From contig JBILCM010000068.1 of assembly GCA_044353165.1 (NCBI GenBank), positions 1 through 11,201 on the forward strand: a DNA stretch of 11,201 bases, given 5' to 3'. Numbering within the stretch: the first letter of the stretch is position 1; each line of letters starts with the position of its first letter. The notes beneath the pieces are model-generated. The model did not search any database. It worked only from the letters and a program-made list of their open reading frames with translations, and was not told the DNA's origin. This DNA comes from JBILCM01 sp044353165 (GTDB taxonomy: Bacteria > Bacillota > Bacilli > Paenibacillales > YIM-B00363). Below, in pieces: positions 1 through 6,853 of the stretch. A program made the translations under genes and the position numbers.

Positions 1-824
1 GCGGCCGCGTCTGCAGACAGACGCGCCTGAATTTCGCGGCCGACCGCATCGGCGGCGCCATCGACTACGCACAGCTGCCCCTGTGGGGCATAGTGTGCGT
101 ATTTGGTGCCGGGGGAGCGCGGTGCTTCCCCGGGATCCTCCACAGCAGCGGAAGGCTCAGCTGCTGTAACAAACCCGGCGGCGCGCAGCTGCTCGGCCGA
201 AATCCCGCCGGGCCGCAGCACGTGCACGGCACCCGCCTTGTCGACCCGAACGACGGTCGACTCCAAGCCCACGTCGGCAACGCCGCCATCGACGATGCCG
301 TCAATGCGGCCCCCGAGATCATCGCGCACATGTTCCGCGCGTGTAGGGCTGGGCCGCCCTGAGCGGTTGGCGCTGGGCGCCGCCACCGGCACTCCCGCGC
401 GTGCGAGCAACTCGCGCGCAATCCGGTGCAAAGGTACGCGCACCGCCACCGTATCCAACCCCGCTGTGACACGCGGGGAGACCGCTCCCGGCCGCACCGG
501 CAAGACGAGCGTAAGCGGTCCGGGCCAGAACTGCGCCATCAAGCGGCGCTCAATCGCATTCACGCCATCGGTCAAGGCGATCGCTGCGTCCATCGTAGCC
601 GTATGCACGATCAACGGATTGTCGGACGGACGCCCCTTGGCCGTGAAGATACGTTCGACCGCCTGCGTATTCCGCGCATCCGCGCCCAGACCGTACACCG
701 TCTCGGTCGGGAAGGCGATGAGACCGCCGTTGCGCAAACAAGCGGAAGCCTCCTGGAGCTGATCCGGGAGGCGCTGTTCTTCGTCGATATGCCAGAAAGT
801 TGTCGTTATTTCCATCATGTACAT
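1..824 (-). CDS. sua5: L-threonylcarbamoyladenylate synthase, Sua5/YwlC family (3' end cut by window edge)
   Basis: The enzyme makes threonylcarbamoyl-AMP from threonine, bicarbonate and ATP, the first step of t6A37 modification of ANN-decoding tRNAs in the cytoplasm. The 274 visible residues hold a full YrdC domain (about residues 15-210), with FPTETVYGLG at 38-47, the KGRPSDNPL substrate loop at 63-71 (K63, R65), SANRSG at 151-156 and LRPGG at 203-207. The linker SPGTKYAHYAP (237-247) leads into the Sua5-type C-terminal domain, which runs off the left edge; the domain marks it as the long Sua5 form rather than short YrdC/TsaC. The family is usually about 340 residues, so about 70 are missing. 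I chose ATG 824 because GAG at 832-834 is 7 nt upstream; in-frame ATGs at 818 and 815 are possible. The ORF cannot extend further, because a TGA immediately precedes ATG 824. It follows spoIIR, as in related Bacillales, and has its own promoter. Confidence 0.95.
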   Translation of the reverse strand, partial: MYMMEITTTFWHIDEEQRLPDQLQEASACLRNGGLIAFPTETVYGLGADARNTQAVERIFTAKGRPSDNPLIVHTATMDAAIALTDGVNAIERRLMAQFWPGPLTLVLPVRPGAVSPRVTAGLDTVAVRVPLHRIARELLARAGVPVAAPSANRSGRPSPTRAEHVRDDLGGRIDGIVDGGVADVGLESTVVRVDKAGAVHVLRPGGISAEQLRAAGFVTAAEPSAAVEDPGEAPRSPGTKYAHYAPQGQLCVVDGAADAVGREIQARLSADAA

Positions 825-849
825 TCATCATCTCACGATCAAAACTGCG

Positions 850-878
850 AAAATAGTAAATCTATTATATCATGTCAA
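850..878 (-). promoter_or_regulatory. Sigma-A promoter of sua5
   Basis: On the minus strand a perfect TTGACA -35 box (873-878) is followed after 17 bp by TATTTT (850-855, 4 of 6 matches). Transcription would start near 843, leaving a leader of about 20 nt before ATG 824. The -35 box contains the TGA stop of spoIIR (875-877), so promoter and preceding gene overlap. This would let sua5, a housekeeping gene, be transcribed independently of sporulation-specific spoIIR. Confidence 0.55.
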
Positions 879-1585
879 GCCCACCATCGCTCAACCTTCT
901 GTGCCACATCTTGGATCCAATCCACGATAAAGAATCGATATTCCACATTCCACTTCGGGCTCTGCTCATCTGCATCGAGTGTCTGCGCATCGCCGTTCGC
1001 CTCTGAGAGTTTCGCTTCAGCCGGCTCTGCTTCTTCGGTCGGCGCTTTCTCCACAGCAATGCCTACAAAACAGAGCGGCGGGAACAACACGCACCACCAG
1101 TTTTGGCCCGCACCGCGGCCCAAAGTAATCCGCAGCGCCTCATATTCGCCTGCAGGGTACACACGATCCCCATATACCTTCGTAGGGAAAGGCACCCGAT
1201 CCAACTCCACCTTCACCGAATAATCGAAGCCCGCATCGCGCACCAATGCAAGAACCATCTCCTGGATCTTCGGCAATTCCCCTCGGATTGTGACGCGCGC
1301 CGTCTCGAGCGACGCCATGCCGACAGCCCACCGATTGACCTGCTCCACGACCGCATCGCGCACATATATCTTCAATAATTGATCCCTTGGCGCATCCGAA
1401 TGGGCGAGAATACGCAATCGGATCGATGCCTGCGGGATGATCGGCGCGTTAGTGCCGTTGCTCGTCATCTGAATCGCTTGCACCACGGCTGCACTCGAGA
1501 TGCCTTGTTCCCACGACATGACCAGCACGAACATCATCGTATGAATATAAAGAACATTTTTCCAGAATATGAATTTCCTGCTCAC
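875..1585 (-). CDS. spoIIR: Stage II sporulation protein R (SpoIIR)
   Basis: SpoIIR is a forespore-made, secreted signalling protein. In the space between the two sporulation membranes it triggers SpoIIGA to cleave pro-sigma-E in the mother cell. The 236-residue product has an N-terminal hydrophobic export segment (about 8-24, VLYIHTMMFVLVMSW). The family blocks follow: IRLRILAHSD (55-64), VRDAVVEQVN (75-84) and GEYEALRI with GQNWWCVLFPPLCF (146-173). A variable acidic stretch (about 180-205, rich in E and A) precedes the conserved aromatic C-terminus ending in ERWWA. The start is GTG 1585, with AGGGGG (1593-1598) 7 nt upstream. It follows prmC by 65 bp; that gap carries a sigma-F-like promoter, the expected regulation. 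No terminator was seen between prmC and this gene, so read-through from prfA-prmC is also possible. The family assignment is firm from the WWCVLFPPLCF block. Confidence 0.96.
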   Translation of the reverse strand: MSRKFIFWKNVLYIHTMMFVLVMSWEQGISSAAVVQAIQMTSNGTNAPIIPQASIRLRILAHSDAPRDQLLKIYVRDAVVEQVNRWAVGMASLETARVTIRGELPKIQEMVLALVRDAGFDYSVKVELDRVPFPTKVYGDRVYPAGEYEALRITLGRGAGQNWWCVLFPPLCFVGIAVEKAPTEEAEPAEAKLSEANGDAQTLDADEQSPKWNVEYRFFIVDWIQDVAQKVERWWA

Positions 1586-1613
1586 CGGAACGCCCCCTCA
1601 CACTGATATCCAC

Positions 1614-1642
1614 AGTATGACCCGCTCCGGTATTCTATAAAC
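1614..1642 (-). promoter_or_regulatory. Sigma-F-type forespore promoter of spoIIR
   Basis: On the minus strand GTTTA (1638-1642), 15 bp, then GGTCATACT (1614-1622). This fits the sigma-F pattern of a GYWTA-like -35 box, a 15-bp spacer and GGnnAnAnT. The predicted transcription start is near 1607, about 22 nt before the GTG start of spoIIR. SpoIIR is a known sigma-F-dependent gene, so pattern and context agree. Confidence 0.65.
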
Positions 1643-1650
1643 CTAGCAAT

Positions 1651-2550
1651 CTATTGTTTGTTCGTCTGCCACGCGATCACATGGCGTTCGATGGTGGCGA
1701 AGTCTTGCACAATTTCGACCTGGTCCCACTGGCGTGTAGCCTCCATCAATACTTTCACCGCTTGCGCCTGTCCAAACCCGACCTCAAAGCCGACCAGACG
1801 CGGCCAACATCCGTGCGCCTCCATCTGAGCGACCAACCGCCGATACAAATCCAGTCCGTCTTCCCCGCCATCAAGAGCCAGATGCGGCTCAAAATCGCGA
1901 ACTTCCCGCTGCAACCCGTCGATATCGCTTGAAGCAATATACGGCGGATTTGACACCAGCACATCGATCCGCTCCGCACCCGCGCGATCGCGTTCGCTCC
2001 ATATCGGCGCAAGCAAATCACCTTGGTACCATTGCACCTGGTGTCCAACCCCGTTGCGCGCTGCGTTATCTGCCGCCACTCGCAAGGCTTCGGCGCTAAT
2101 GTCGCTCGCCATCACGTGCCATGCCGGCCTTCTCGCCGCCATCGTGACCGCAATCGCGCCGCTGCCCGTTCCCACGTCCACTGCCTTGACGGGGTGTCCT
2201 TCTCCCCACAGGCGATCCGCATGCGTGATCATGCGCTCGACCAACAACTCCGTCTCCGACCGAGGAATGAGCACATCACGATTGACCCGGAACGTGAGAC
2301 CGCAGAAGGACGTCTCCCCCACAATGTATTGCACCGGTTCCCCGGCGGCACGGCGTTGCACGAGTGCCCACAGCAACGCATAATCATCTTCTTCGATCGG
2401 ATCGCTCCATAGCGAGAGCAGTCGGGTTCGAGACACCCCGAGCACAGCTTGCAAGAGCCGTTCCGCGGAAACTGTATGCTCCTCCACGCCTCGCTCCAAC
2501 AAAAAAGAAGAAGCCCGCATATAGGCTTCCCTCACTTTCCATTCGCTCAT
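1651..2550 (-). CDS. prmC: Release factor glutamine N5-methyltransferase (PrmC/HemK)
   Basis: This SAM-dependent enzyme methylates the glutamine of the GGQ motif in peptide-chain release factors, here most likely the adjacent RF1, and so speeds peptide release. The 299-residue product has the helical N-terminal RF-binding domain (about 1-85) and the PRSETELL block (96-103). The Rossmann methylase domain follows, with VDVGTGSGAIAV (124-135) as the SAM loop, an acidic D150 at the end of strand 2, and the catalytic NPPY (201-204) followed by IASSD. Length and motif order are normal. Its ATG overlaps the prfA stop by 4 bp (ATGA at 2547-2550), indicating translational coupling. A purine-rich AGAGGGG (2561-2567) lies 10 nt upstream. 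Confidence 0.97.
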   Translation of the reverse strand: MSEWKVREAYMRASSFLLERGVEEHTVSAERLLQAVLGVSRTRLLSLWSDPIEEDDYALLWALVQRRAAGEPVQYIVGETSFCGLTFRVNRDVLIPRSETELLVERMITHADRLWGEGHPVKAVDVGTGSGAIAVTMAARRPAWHVMASDISAEALRVAADNAARNGVGHQVQWYQGDLLAPIWSERDRAGAERIDVLVSNPPYIASSDIDGLQREVRDFEPHLALDGGEDGLDLYRRLVAQMEAHGCWPRLVGFEVGFGQAQAVKVLMEATRQWDQVEIVQDFATIERHVIAWQTNKQ

Positions 2551-3623
2551 GCCGTAAATTCCCCTCTCTCCACCAGCTCCGACTGTGCCGCAATCGTTAA
2601 TGCCGAGACGATCTCATCGATGTCCCCATTGAGCACCTGATCCAGCTTGTGCAGTGTTAAGCCAATCCGATGATCGGTAACGCGGCTTTGCGGGTAATTG
2701 TACGTGCGAATGCGTTCGCTTCGGTCGCCGGTTCCTACCTTGAGACGGCGTTCCGAATCGTATTTTTCCGTTTCTTCTTGCTGCATTTTCTCATAAATCC
2801 GAGCTCGCAACACACGCAAAGCCATATCCTTGTTGGAATTTTGCGATTTCCCATCCTGACAGGTGGCTACAATGCCGGTAGGGATATGCGTCACACGCAC
2901 CGCGGATTTGGTCGTGTTGACCGACTGACCGCCGGCGCCGCTGGAGCAGAACGTATCGACACGGATATCCGACTCACGGATCTCAATCTCGACATCTTCC
3001 ACCTCCGGCATCACAACGACCGTAGACGTGGACGTATGAATACGCCCGCCGGATTCGGTCTCAGGGACCCGCTGGACCCGATGGGCGCCGCTCTCGAACT
3101 TGAGCTTGCTGTAAGCGCCCTTGCCTTTCACCGTAAAAATGATCTCCTTAAACCCGCCCAGATCACTCTCATTCGCTTCCATCAATTCCGTGCGCCAACC
3201 GTGCGTATCGGCATATTTGGTATACATGCGGTACAACTCTGCAGCGAAAAGCGCCGCTTCTTCCCCGCCCGCCGCGCCGCGGATTTCCACGATCACGTTC
3301 TTGTCATCGTTAGGGTCCTTCGGCATCAACAAGCGATGAATTTGCTCTTCCAGTTGTTCGAACTGCTCCGTCAGCTCCGACACCTCGAGCTTGACCATCT
3401 CCCGCATGTCATCGTCGAGCTTCTCAGCCAGCATCGCCTTGGCATCGTTCAATTGTTCAGTCACCGATTTGTAGGTGATATATGCATCATAAACGTCTTG
3501 CAAGTCGGATTGTTCTTTGGAATATTCGCGCAACTTCTGGCTGTCGCTCGCCACGTCCGGATCGCAAAGCAACTCACTCAGCTTATCATACCGGTCAGCA
3601 AGCGCTTGTAGACGATCAAGCAT
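2547..3623 (-). CDS. prfA: Peptide chain release factor 1 (RF1)
   Basis: RF1 recognises UAA and UAG stop codons in the ribosomal A site and triggers hydrolysis of peptidyl-tRNA. The 358-residue product is full length. A coiled N-terminal domain (about 1-100) is followed by IRGAAGGEEAALFA (114-127). The stop-codon recognition block RVPETESGGRIHTS (185-198) has the RF1-type PxT tripeptide as P-E-T (187-189); RF2 would have SPF. The catalytic GGQ is at 231-233 within SSGAGGQSVN. The basic C-terminal region with RSERIRTYNYPQSRVTDHR (301-319) is typical. The start ATG 3623 is supported by AGAGGTGA (3631-3638) 7 nt upstream. It is first in a cluster with prmC, which modifies Q233. Confidence 0.98.
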   Translation of the reverse strand: MLDRLQALADRYDKLSELLCDPDVASDSQKLREYSKEQSDLQDVYDAYITYKSVTEQLNDAKAMLAEKLDDDMREMVKLEVSELTEQFEQLEEQIHRLLMPKDPNDDKNVIVEIRGAAGGEEAALFAAELYRMYTKYADTHGWRTELMEANESDLGGFKEIIFTVKGKGAYSKLKFESGAHRVQRVPETESGGRIHTSTSTVVVMPEVEDVEIEIRESDIRVDTFCSSGAGGQSVNTTKSAVRVTHIPTGIVATCQDGKSQNSNKDMALRVLRARIYEKMQQEETEKYDSERRLKVGTGDRSERIRTYNYPQSRVTDHRIGLTLHKLDQVLNGDIDEIVSALTIAAQSELVERGEFTA

Positions 3624-3663
3624 GTACGGTTCACCTCTATCATTGAATTGTTGTCATCCTGTA

Positions 3664-3693
3664 AGTATATGATGTCCAAAATTCAAATGTCAA
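3664..3693 (-). promoter_or_regulatory. Sigma-A promoter of the prfA-prmC operon
   Basis: On the minus strand a perfect TTGACA (3688-3693) is followed after 18 bp by TATACT (3664-3669, 5 of 6 matches). The start would be near 3656, giving a leader of about 33 nt that contains the AGAGGTGA ribosome binding site. The surrounding intergenic DNA (3624-3747) is AT-rich and holds nothing else I can name. Confidence 0.65.
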
Positions 3694-3747
3694 TTTCAAT
3701 TCGTGCTTTTGGCCTCCAAACGCAGTACAACAAACAAGTGGCGTTAT

Positions 3748-3981
3748 TCAATCGTCGACTACGGTCATGTGATCGATAATTTTTTTGTCACCGGATTCAT
3801 GTGCTTCCATCGCCTCAATGTAATTTAATTGTAGCGGTGAACTCAAGATTTGGGAACTAGGGTCATCCCGTTCGATTTCATAAGCGCAAGATGATACGAA
3901 GATGTGTAAAACTTTTTTTATATGCAATACTTTAGAAAAACAAAAGTTACCTGCCGAGTTGGAGTAATTGGTACATTCCAT
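3748..3981 (-). CDS. Small unrecognised ORF (77 residues), possibly a remnant
   Basis: I do not recognise this product. It follows vanZ on the same strand by 57 bp, in AT-rich DNA. The N-terminal third has low-complexity character (the near-repeat KVLHIKKVLHI at about 17-27). The C-terminal half (SSPLQLNYIEAMEAHESGDKKIIDHMTVVDD region, about 47-77) is acidic, soluble and has coding-like codon choice. VSSC at about 29-32 matches a lipobox, but the hydrophobic stretch before it (VLHIF) is much shorter than a normal lipoprotein signal. The start is uncertain: the ATG at 3981 has only a weak GATGAG upstream, and TTG codons further in are possible. It could be a real small protein, the 3' remnant of a longer decayed gene, or a chance ORF. 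Confidence 0.35.
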   Translation of the reverse strand: MECTNYSNSAGNFCFSKVLHIKKVLHIFVSSCAYEIERDDPSSQILSSPLQLNYIEAMEAHESGDKKIIDHMTVVDD

Positions 3982-4038
3982 TTCATCTCATCTCATTCAC
4001 AATATTTACCTTTCACATTTAAATTACATACCGGATGA

Positions 4039-4608
4039 TCATGAGACAGACGGAAGTTTTATCAACAGCCTCATCATTCTAAAAAACAAATAACCTACAA
4101 CTACGCCCAGTGTATTCAGAATCACATCGTCAATATCCGTTACTCTGTAAGTTACCCCGATCAGCATAGAAATAGTAAATTGAAGCAACTCTATGGTCAT
4201 TGCAATGAAAAATCCATAGGACGCAATTTTGGGGTAGCTGATGATTTTCCTGATTAGAAATGGTATATAAAATCCCATGGGTAATGTAAGTAATATATTC
4301 CCACCTATTTGCGTAATCATCGTCTGGTCGTTCATGTTGGAAAAAGGAATGTAATTATTTTTTAGGAACTGATCAGATTGCATTTGCATGATGAGTTCTT
4401 TTTGGATGGGTATCGGAAAAAGTGTGAGCGACAAAACAAAAAGAATATATATAAATAATGAGAAATACATAACCAACTCTATCCATTTTCTTTTTTTCAA
4501 AAAATAATATGCGAGTGGGATGCTTACTAGAGATGCGATTATATAAAACCCTGCCTCAAACTCTAACATTCGTATCGACCCCGATGATTTTATAGATAAA
4601 TGCGTCAT
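4039..4608 (-). CDS. VanZ-family membrane protein
   Basis: The 189-residue integral membrane protein has about five hydrophobic segments (roughly 19-37, 44-64, 101-119, 127-150, 160-177). It carries the VanZ-family signatures GGNILLTLPMGFYIP (102-116), E140-LLQ143 and RVTDIDDVILNTLG (155-168). VanZ proteins are linked to low-level teicoplanin resistance in Tn1546, but most chromosomal members have no proven role, so no resistance should be assumed. The ATG at 4608 directly abuts the cssS stop (TGAATG), suggesting translational coupling. A second ATG at 4569 (residue 14), with GGGG about 9 nt upstream, would also keep all membrane segments. The gene is visibly richer in A+T and in K/I/F codons than cssS just upstream, which suggests a separate origin. 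No clear terminator follows. Confidence 0.9.
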   Translation of the reverse strand: MTHLSIKSSGSIRMLEFEAGFYIIASLVSIPLAYYFLKKRKWIELVMYFSLFIYILFVLSLTLFPIPIQKELIMQMQSDQFLKNNYIPFSNMNDQTMITQIGGNILLTLPMGFYIPFLIRKIISYPKIASYGFFIAMTIELLQFTISMLIGVTYRVTDIDDVILNTLGVVVGYLFFRMMRLLIKLPSVS

Positions 4609-6042
4609 TCACTTCGTCCACACCCACTCGAACAGCACACCGCCTTCAACGTTGGTGAAGCGGATGCTCACGCCATGCATATCGGCGATGCGACGCGCGA
4701 TGGCCAGCCCAAGACCGAATTGCCCATCGGGTCCCTTCGCGAAGGGATCGAACAATCGTTCCATGGCTTCCGCCGCAATTGGGGGACCATCATTAAATAC
4801 GGATAGTTGCACTGCACCTTGCTCTTGTCCAACCACCTGCTGATGTAAATTGATTTTAATTTCGTTACGCGCATAACGTGTGGCATTGTCCAGTACGTTC
4901 TCGAATGCGGCCAACCATTGGTCGCGATCACCCTCGAGGGTGATCGGTTCAAGCTGAACGTCCCACGCCAGCTCCGGTGCTTTCGTGCGCAGTCGACGGA
5001 CGGCGCTGTCGATCACTTCATGCAGATCGAACGACACGGTCTTCATCGGTTGCCCTGCCAAATATTGCAGCTTGGTCATATAGAGCAGATCGCGGATTCG
5101 CTTCTCCAACCGCTCTGCTTCACCTTGAATGACGTCCACGGACGCTTCCAGATCACCTTGAGGGTAGACGCCATCGCGAATCGATTGTGCGTAACTTTGG
5201 ATCACCATCACAGGCGTCTTGAGCTCGTGGGAGACATTCTGTAACATCGCTTGTTGCGCTTCATCTTGCGTTTTTAGTCGGATGCGCATCCGATCGATCG
5301 ATGCTGCCAGTCGGCCGATTTCATCCGATCGATTGACCGTAATGGGATCGTGCCAATGACGATCGGCAATTTGGGTCACAGACCGATCAAGTTCGACCAG
5401 CGGTCGTGACAAATACCGCGCCATCCAGATCGATGGCAATACGCTAAGCAATATAACGATCAACATTAACAATCCAAACTGGCGATTGAGCGTGGTCACC
5501 AAATTTTGGCGATACGTATCCCTCATATAAGAGACCAGGTACACATCCCTCTCAAGCAACTGTGTGCGACGAATCACATAGAACATGTTTTCGCCATCAA
5601 AAGGTTCCTTGTATTGTTGAGCTTCTGCGGTCTGCACTAACGCTTGTTGGGAAACACGTTCCAAGAATACGCGGGGAATGTCTCTGAGTGGGCCGGGCCT
5701 AGCGCCATTACCGTTGCCTCGCGGTCCGCCTAGCCGCGGCATAAACAACTGTCCGCCTTGCAGTTGCAAGATCTGCCCGTCTTGATCGACCAAGAGATGG
5801 CGCACCGTCCGAGCATCTGGGTTCGGTGGGATTCGTCCGGATTCCGCGAAAGGCTCATCAAGCCGATCGGCCATAGGTGTGCTCAATAGATTCTGTTGCG
5901 CGCTCTGAATGACCGCAAATATTTCGGCTGTGAAGAATCTGTTTAGCAAACTAGGCAGCAATAGTGCAATCAACAACATCACTACGAGCGTGATGCCGAC
6001 GAATGCACCCCAGATTTGTACCCATAATGGCCAACGTTTCAT
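4609..6042 (-). CDS. cssS: Secretion-stress sensor histidine kinase, CssS-like
   Basis: This membrane sensor kinase is the partner of the adjacent response regulator. The 477-residue product has TM1 at about 12-33, an extracytoplasmic domain at about 38-185 with a Gly/Pro/Arg-rich patch (102-120), and TM2 at about 189-207. A HAMP domain (about 208-262, with SDEIGRLAASIDRM) follows. The dimerisation H-box is NVSHELKTP (269-277, phospho-acceptor H272). The catalytic domain has the N-box ENVLDNATRYA (381-391), NDGP (417-420), FDPFAKG (431-437) and GLGLAIA (443-449). From memory, the stretch from H272 to about 328 (TPVMVI, QSIRDG, GDLE, LEKRI, DLLYMTKLQYLA) closely resembles CssS of Bacillus subtilis, which senses misfolded secreted proteins and heat; I could not align it. 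Its ATG overlaps the regulator's stop by 4 bp (6039-6042). Family assignment is sure; CssS orthology is likely. Confidence 0.88.
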   Translation of the reverse strand: MKRWPLWVQIWGAFVGITLVVMLLIALLLPSLLNRFFTAEIFAVIQSAQQNLLSTPMADRLDEPFAESGRIPPNPDARTVRHLLVDQDGQILQLQGGQLFMPRLGGPRGNGNGARPGPLRDIPRVFLERVSQQALVQTAEAQQYKEPFDGENMFYVIRRTQLLERDVYLVSYMRDTYRQNLVTTLNRQFGLLMLIVILLSVLPSIWMARYLSRPLVELDRSVTQIADRHWHDPITVNRSDEIGRLAASIDRMRIRLKTQDEAQQAMLQNVSHELKTPVMVIQSYAQSIRDGVYPQGDLEASVDVIQGEAERLEKRIRDLLYMTKLQYLAGQPMKTVSFDLHEVIDSAVRRLRTKAPELAWDVQLEPITLEGDRDQWLAAFENVLDNATRYARNEIKINLHQQVVGQEQGAVQLSVFNDGPPIAAEAMERLFDPFAKGPDGQFGLGLAIARRIADMHGVSIRFTNVEGGVLFEWVWTK

Positions 6043-6776
6043 GACGATTTCACCAGCCTGTAGCCAAAACCATAGATGGTCTCAAGCGGGAAGTCGGGCA
6101 TCTTCTTTCGAATGCGGCGAATAAGATCATCCACAACACGGTCGCTGCCAAAATAATCGTCCCCCCACACAGAGGTTAACAGCTGTTCTCGTGAGAACGC
6201 GAGGCCCGCACGCTCAGTAAAAAAACAAACCAATTCAAACTCCTTCGAGGTGAGATCGATCCGCTCCTCTGCGAGCCAGACGGAACGTTGCTCTACTGCA
6301 ATGCAATACGGTCCTGCGTAGCGATGTGCTGCCGTGGCACTCATCACCGGGGTCCCCGTCTGCGTCGCACCGCCCCCGTTACTCGTCATCCCGGCATCCT
6401 GTCTGGTTCCTCCGTAGACGCGGCTAAGTATTTTCTTCGCACGAATCATCAGCTCCCGCGGCAAGAACGGCTTCGACAAGTAATCGTCGCTGCCCATCTC
6501 TAGCCCCACAATTCGATCAAGGTCTTCATCCCGCGCCGAGATGAAGATCACAGGCACGGTGGCATCATGGACCTTGATTTCCCGAATCAACTCAAACCCG
6601 TCCACATCCGGCAACATGATATCTAGGATCCACAAATCAGGCCGCTGATGGATCGCATCTCGTGCAGGTTCCCCACGCTCGAATGCGGTGACCGCCCATC
6701 CTTCTTTCTCCAAATATGTTGCGAGCAACCGATTCAAATTGGGCTCGTCCTCCACCAGAAACACGCGATAAGTCAT
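6039..6776 (-). CDS. cssR: Secretion-stress response regulator, CssR-like (OmpR/PhoB class)
   Basis: This is the DNA-binding response regulator paired with the adjacent kinase. In B. subtilis CssR activates htrA and htrB, genes of quality-control proteases. The 245-residue product has a receiver domain (1-120) with acidic pocket E9-D10, phospho-acceptor D52 in WILDIMLPD, S80 in FISARD, and K102 in SKPFLPRE. The C-terminal winged helix (about 155-245) has LTSKEFELV (175-183), the recognition region SDRVVDDLIRRIRKKM and the ending ETIYGFGYRLV. Segments such as LWILDIMLPD and DYFGSDRVVDDL are as I recall them in CssR. The linker at about 122-150 is unusually Gly/Thr-rich. I chose ATG 6776 because AGGGG lies 8 nt upstream; the GTG at 6785 would overlap that site. 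Confidence 0.88.
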   Translation of the reverse strand: MTYRVFLVEDEPNLNRLLATYLEKEGWAVTAFERGEPARDAIHQRPDLWILDIMLPDVDGFELIREIKVHDATVPVIFISARDEDLDRIVGLEMGSDDYLSKPFLPRELMIRAKKILSRVYGGTRQDAGMTSNGGGATQTGTPVMSATAAHRYAGPYCIAVEQRSVWLAEERIDLTSKEFELVCFFTERAGLAFSREQLLTSVWGDDYFGSDRVVDDLIRRIRKKMPDFPLETIYGFGYRLVKSS

Positions 6777-6797
6777 CCCCGGCACCCCTTGATCTGG

Positions 6798-6832
6798 AAG
6801 AAGGACATGTCCCTGGACACGTCCTCCTTCTT
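6798..6832. repeat. Hairpin in the leader before cssR, with tandem 10-bp near-palindromes
   Basis: AAGAAGGA (6798-6805) pairs perfectly with TCCTTCTT (6825-6832). Inside are two 10-bp units in tandem, GGACATGTCC (6803-6812, a perfect palindrome) and GGACACGTCC (6815-6824, one mismatch), 12 bp apart. On the minus strand the RNA would form an 8-bp stem, a GGA bulge and a further stem of about 6 bp including one G-U pair. No T-run follows on the minus strand, so it is not a typical terminator. It lies between the exported-protein stop (6854) and the cssR start and contains an AAGGAGG (6823-6829). It could tune read-through or translation into cssR, or bind a regulator. Confidence 0.5.
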
Positions 6833-6853
6833 GGTAAGTCTATGCGATAACGA

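Noticed and set aside
1..8. NotI site GCGGCCGC at the left end, suggesting vector sequence
   Set aside because: The bases read in frame as sua5 codons, so they are genomic and the site is coincidental.
103..1223. Plus-strand open frames of 219 and 265 codons (103-762, 426-1223)
   Set aside because: They are antisense shadows of sua5 and spoIIR, kept open by high GC at third positions; their products have Arg/Ser/Thr-rich, motif-free sequences.
1606..1614. DnaA-box-like ATATCCACA beside the spoIIR promoter
   Set aside because: It has a mismatch in the consensus and no partner nearby; single one-mismatch copies are expected by chance.
2670..3611. 313-codon open frame on the plus strand
   Set aside because: It lies wholly antisense to prfA, whose product has all RF1 motifs. 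The product is a His/Phe/Arg-rich string typical of a shadow frame and shows no family motifs.
4039..4608. VanZ as a glycopeptide resistance determinant
   Set aside because: No vanS/R/H/A/X genes are present, and most chromosomal VanZ-family proteins have no shown resistance role.
6777..6785. GTG start at 6785 for cssR
   Set aside because: The only good ribosome binding site (AGGGG) would overlap that start, while it is 8 nt from ATG 6776, which also matches the usual N-terminus of CssR.
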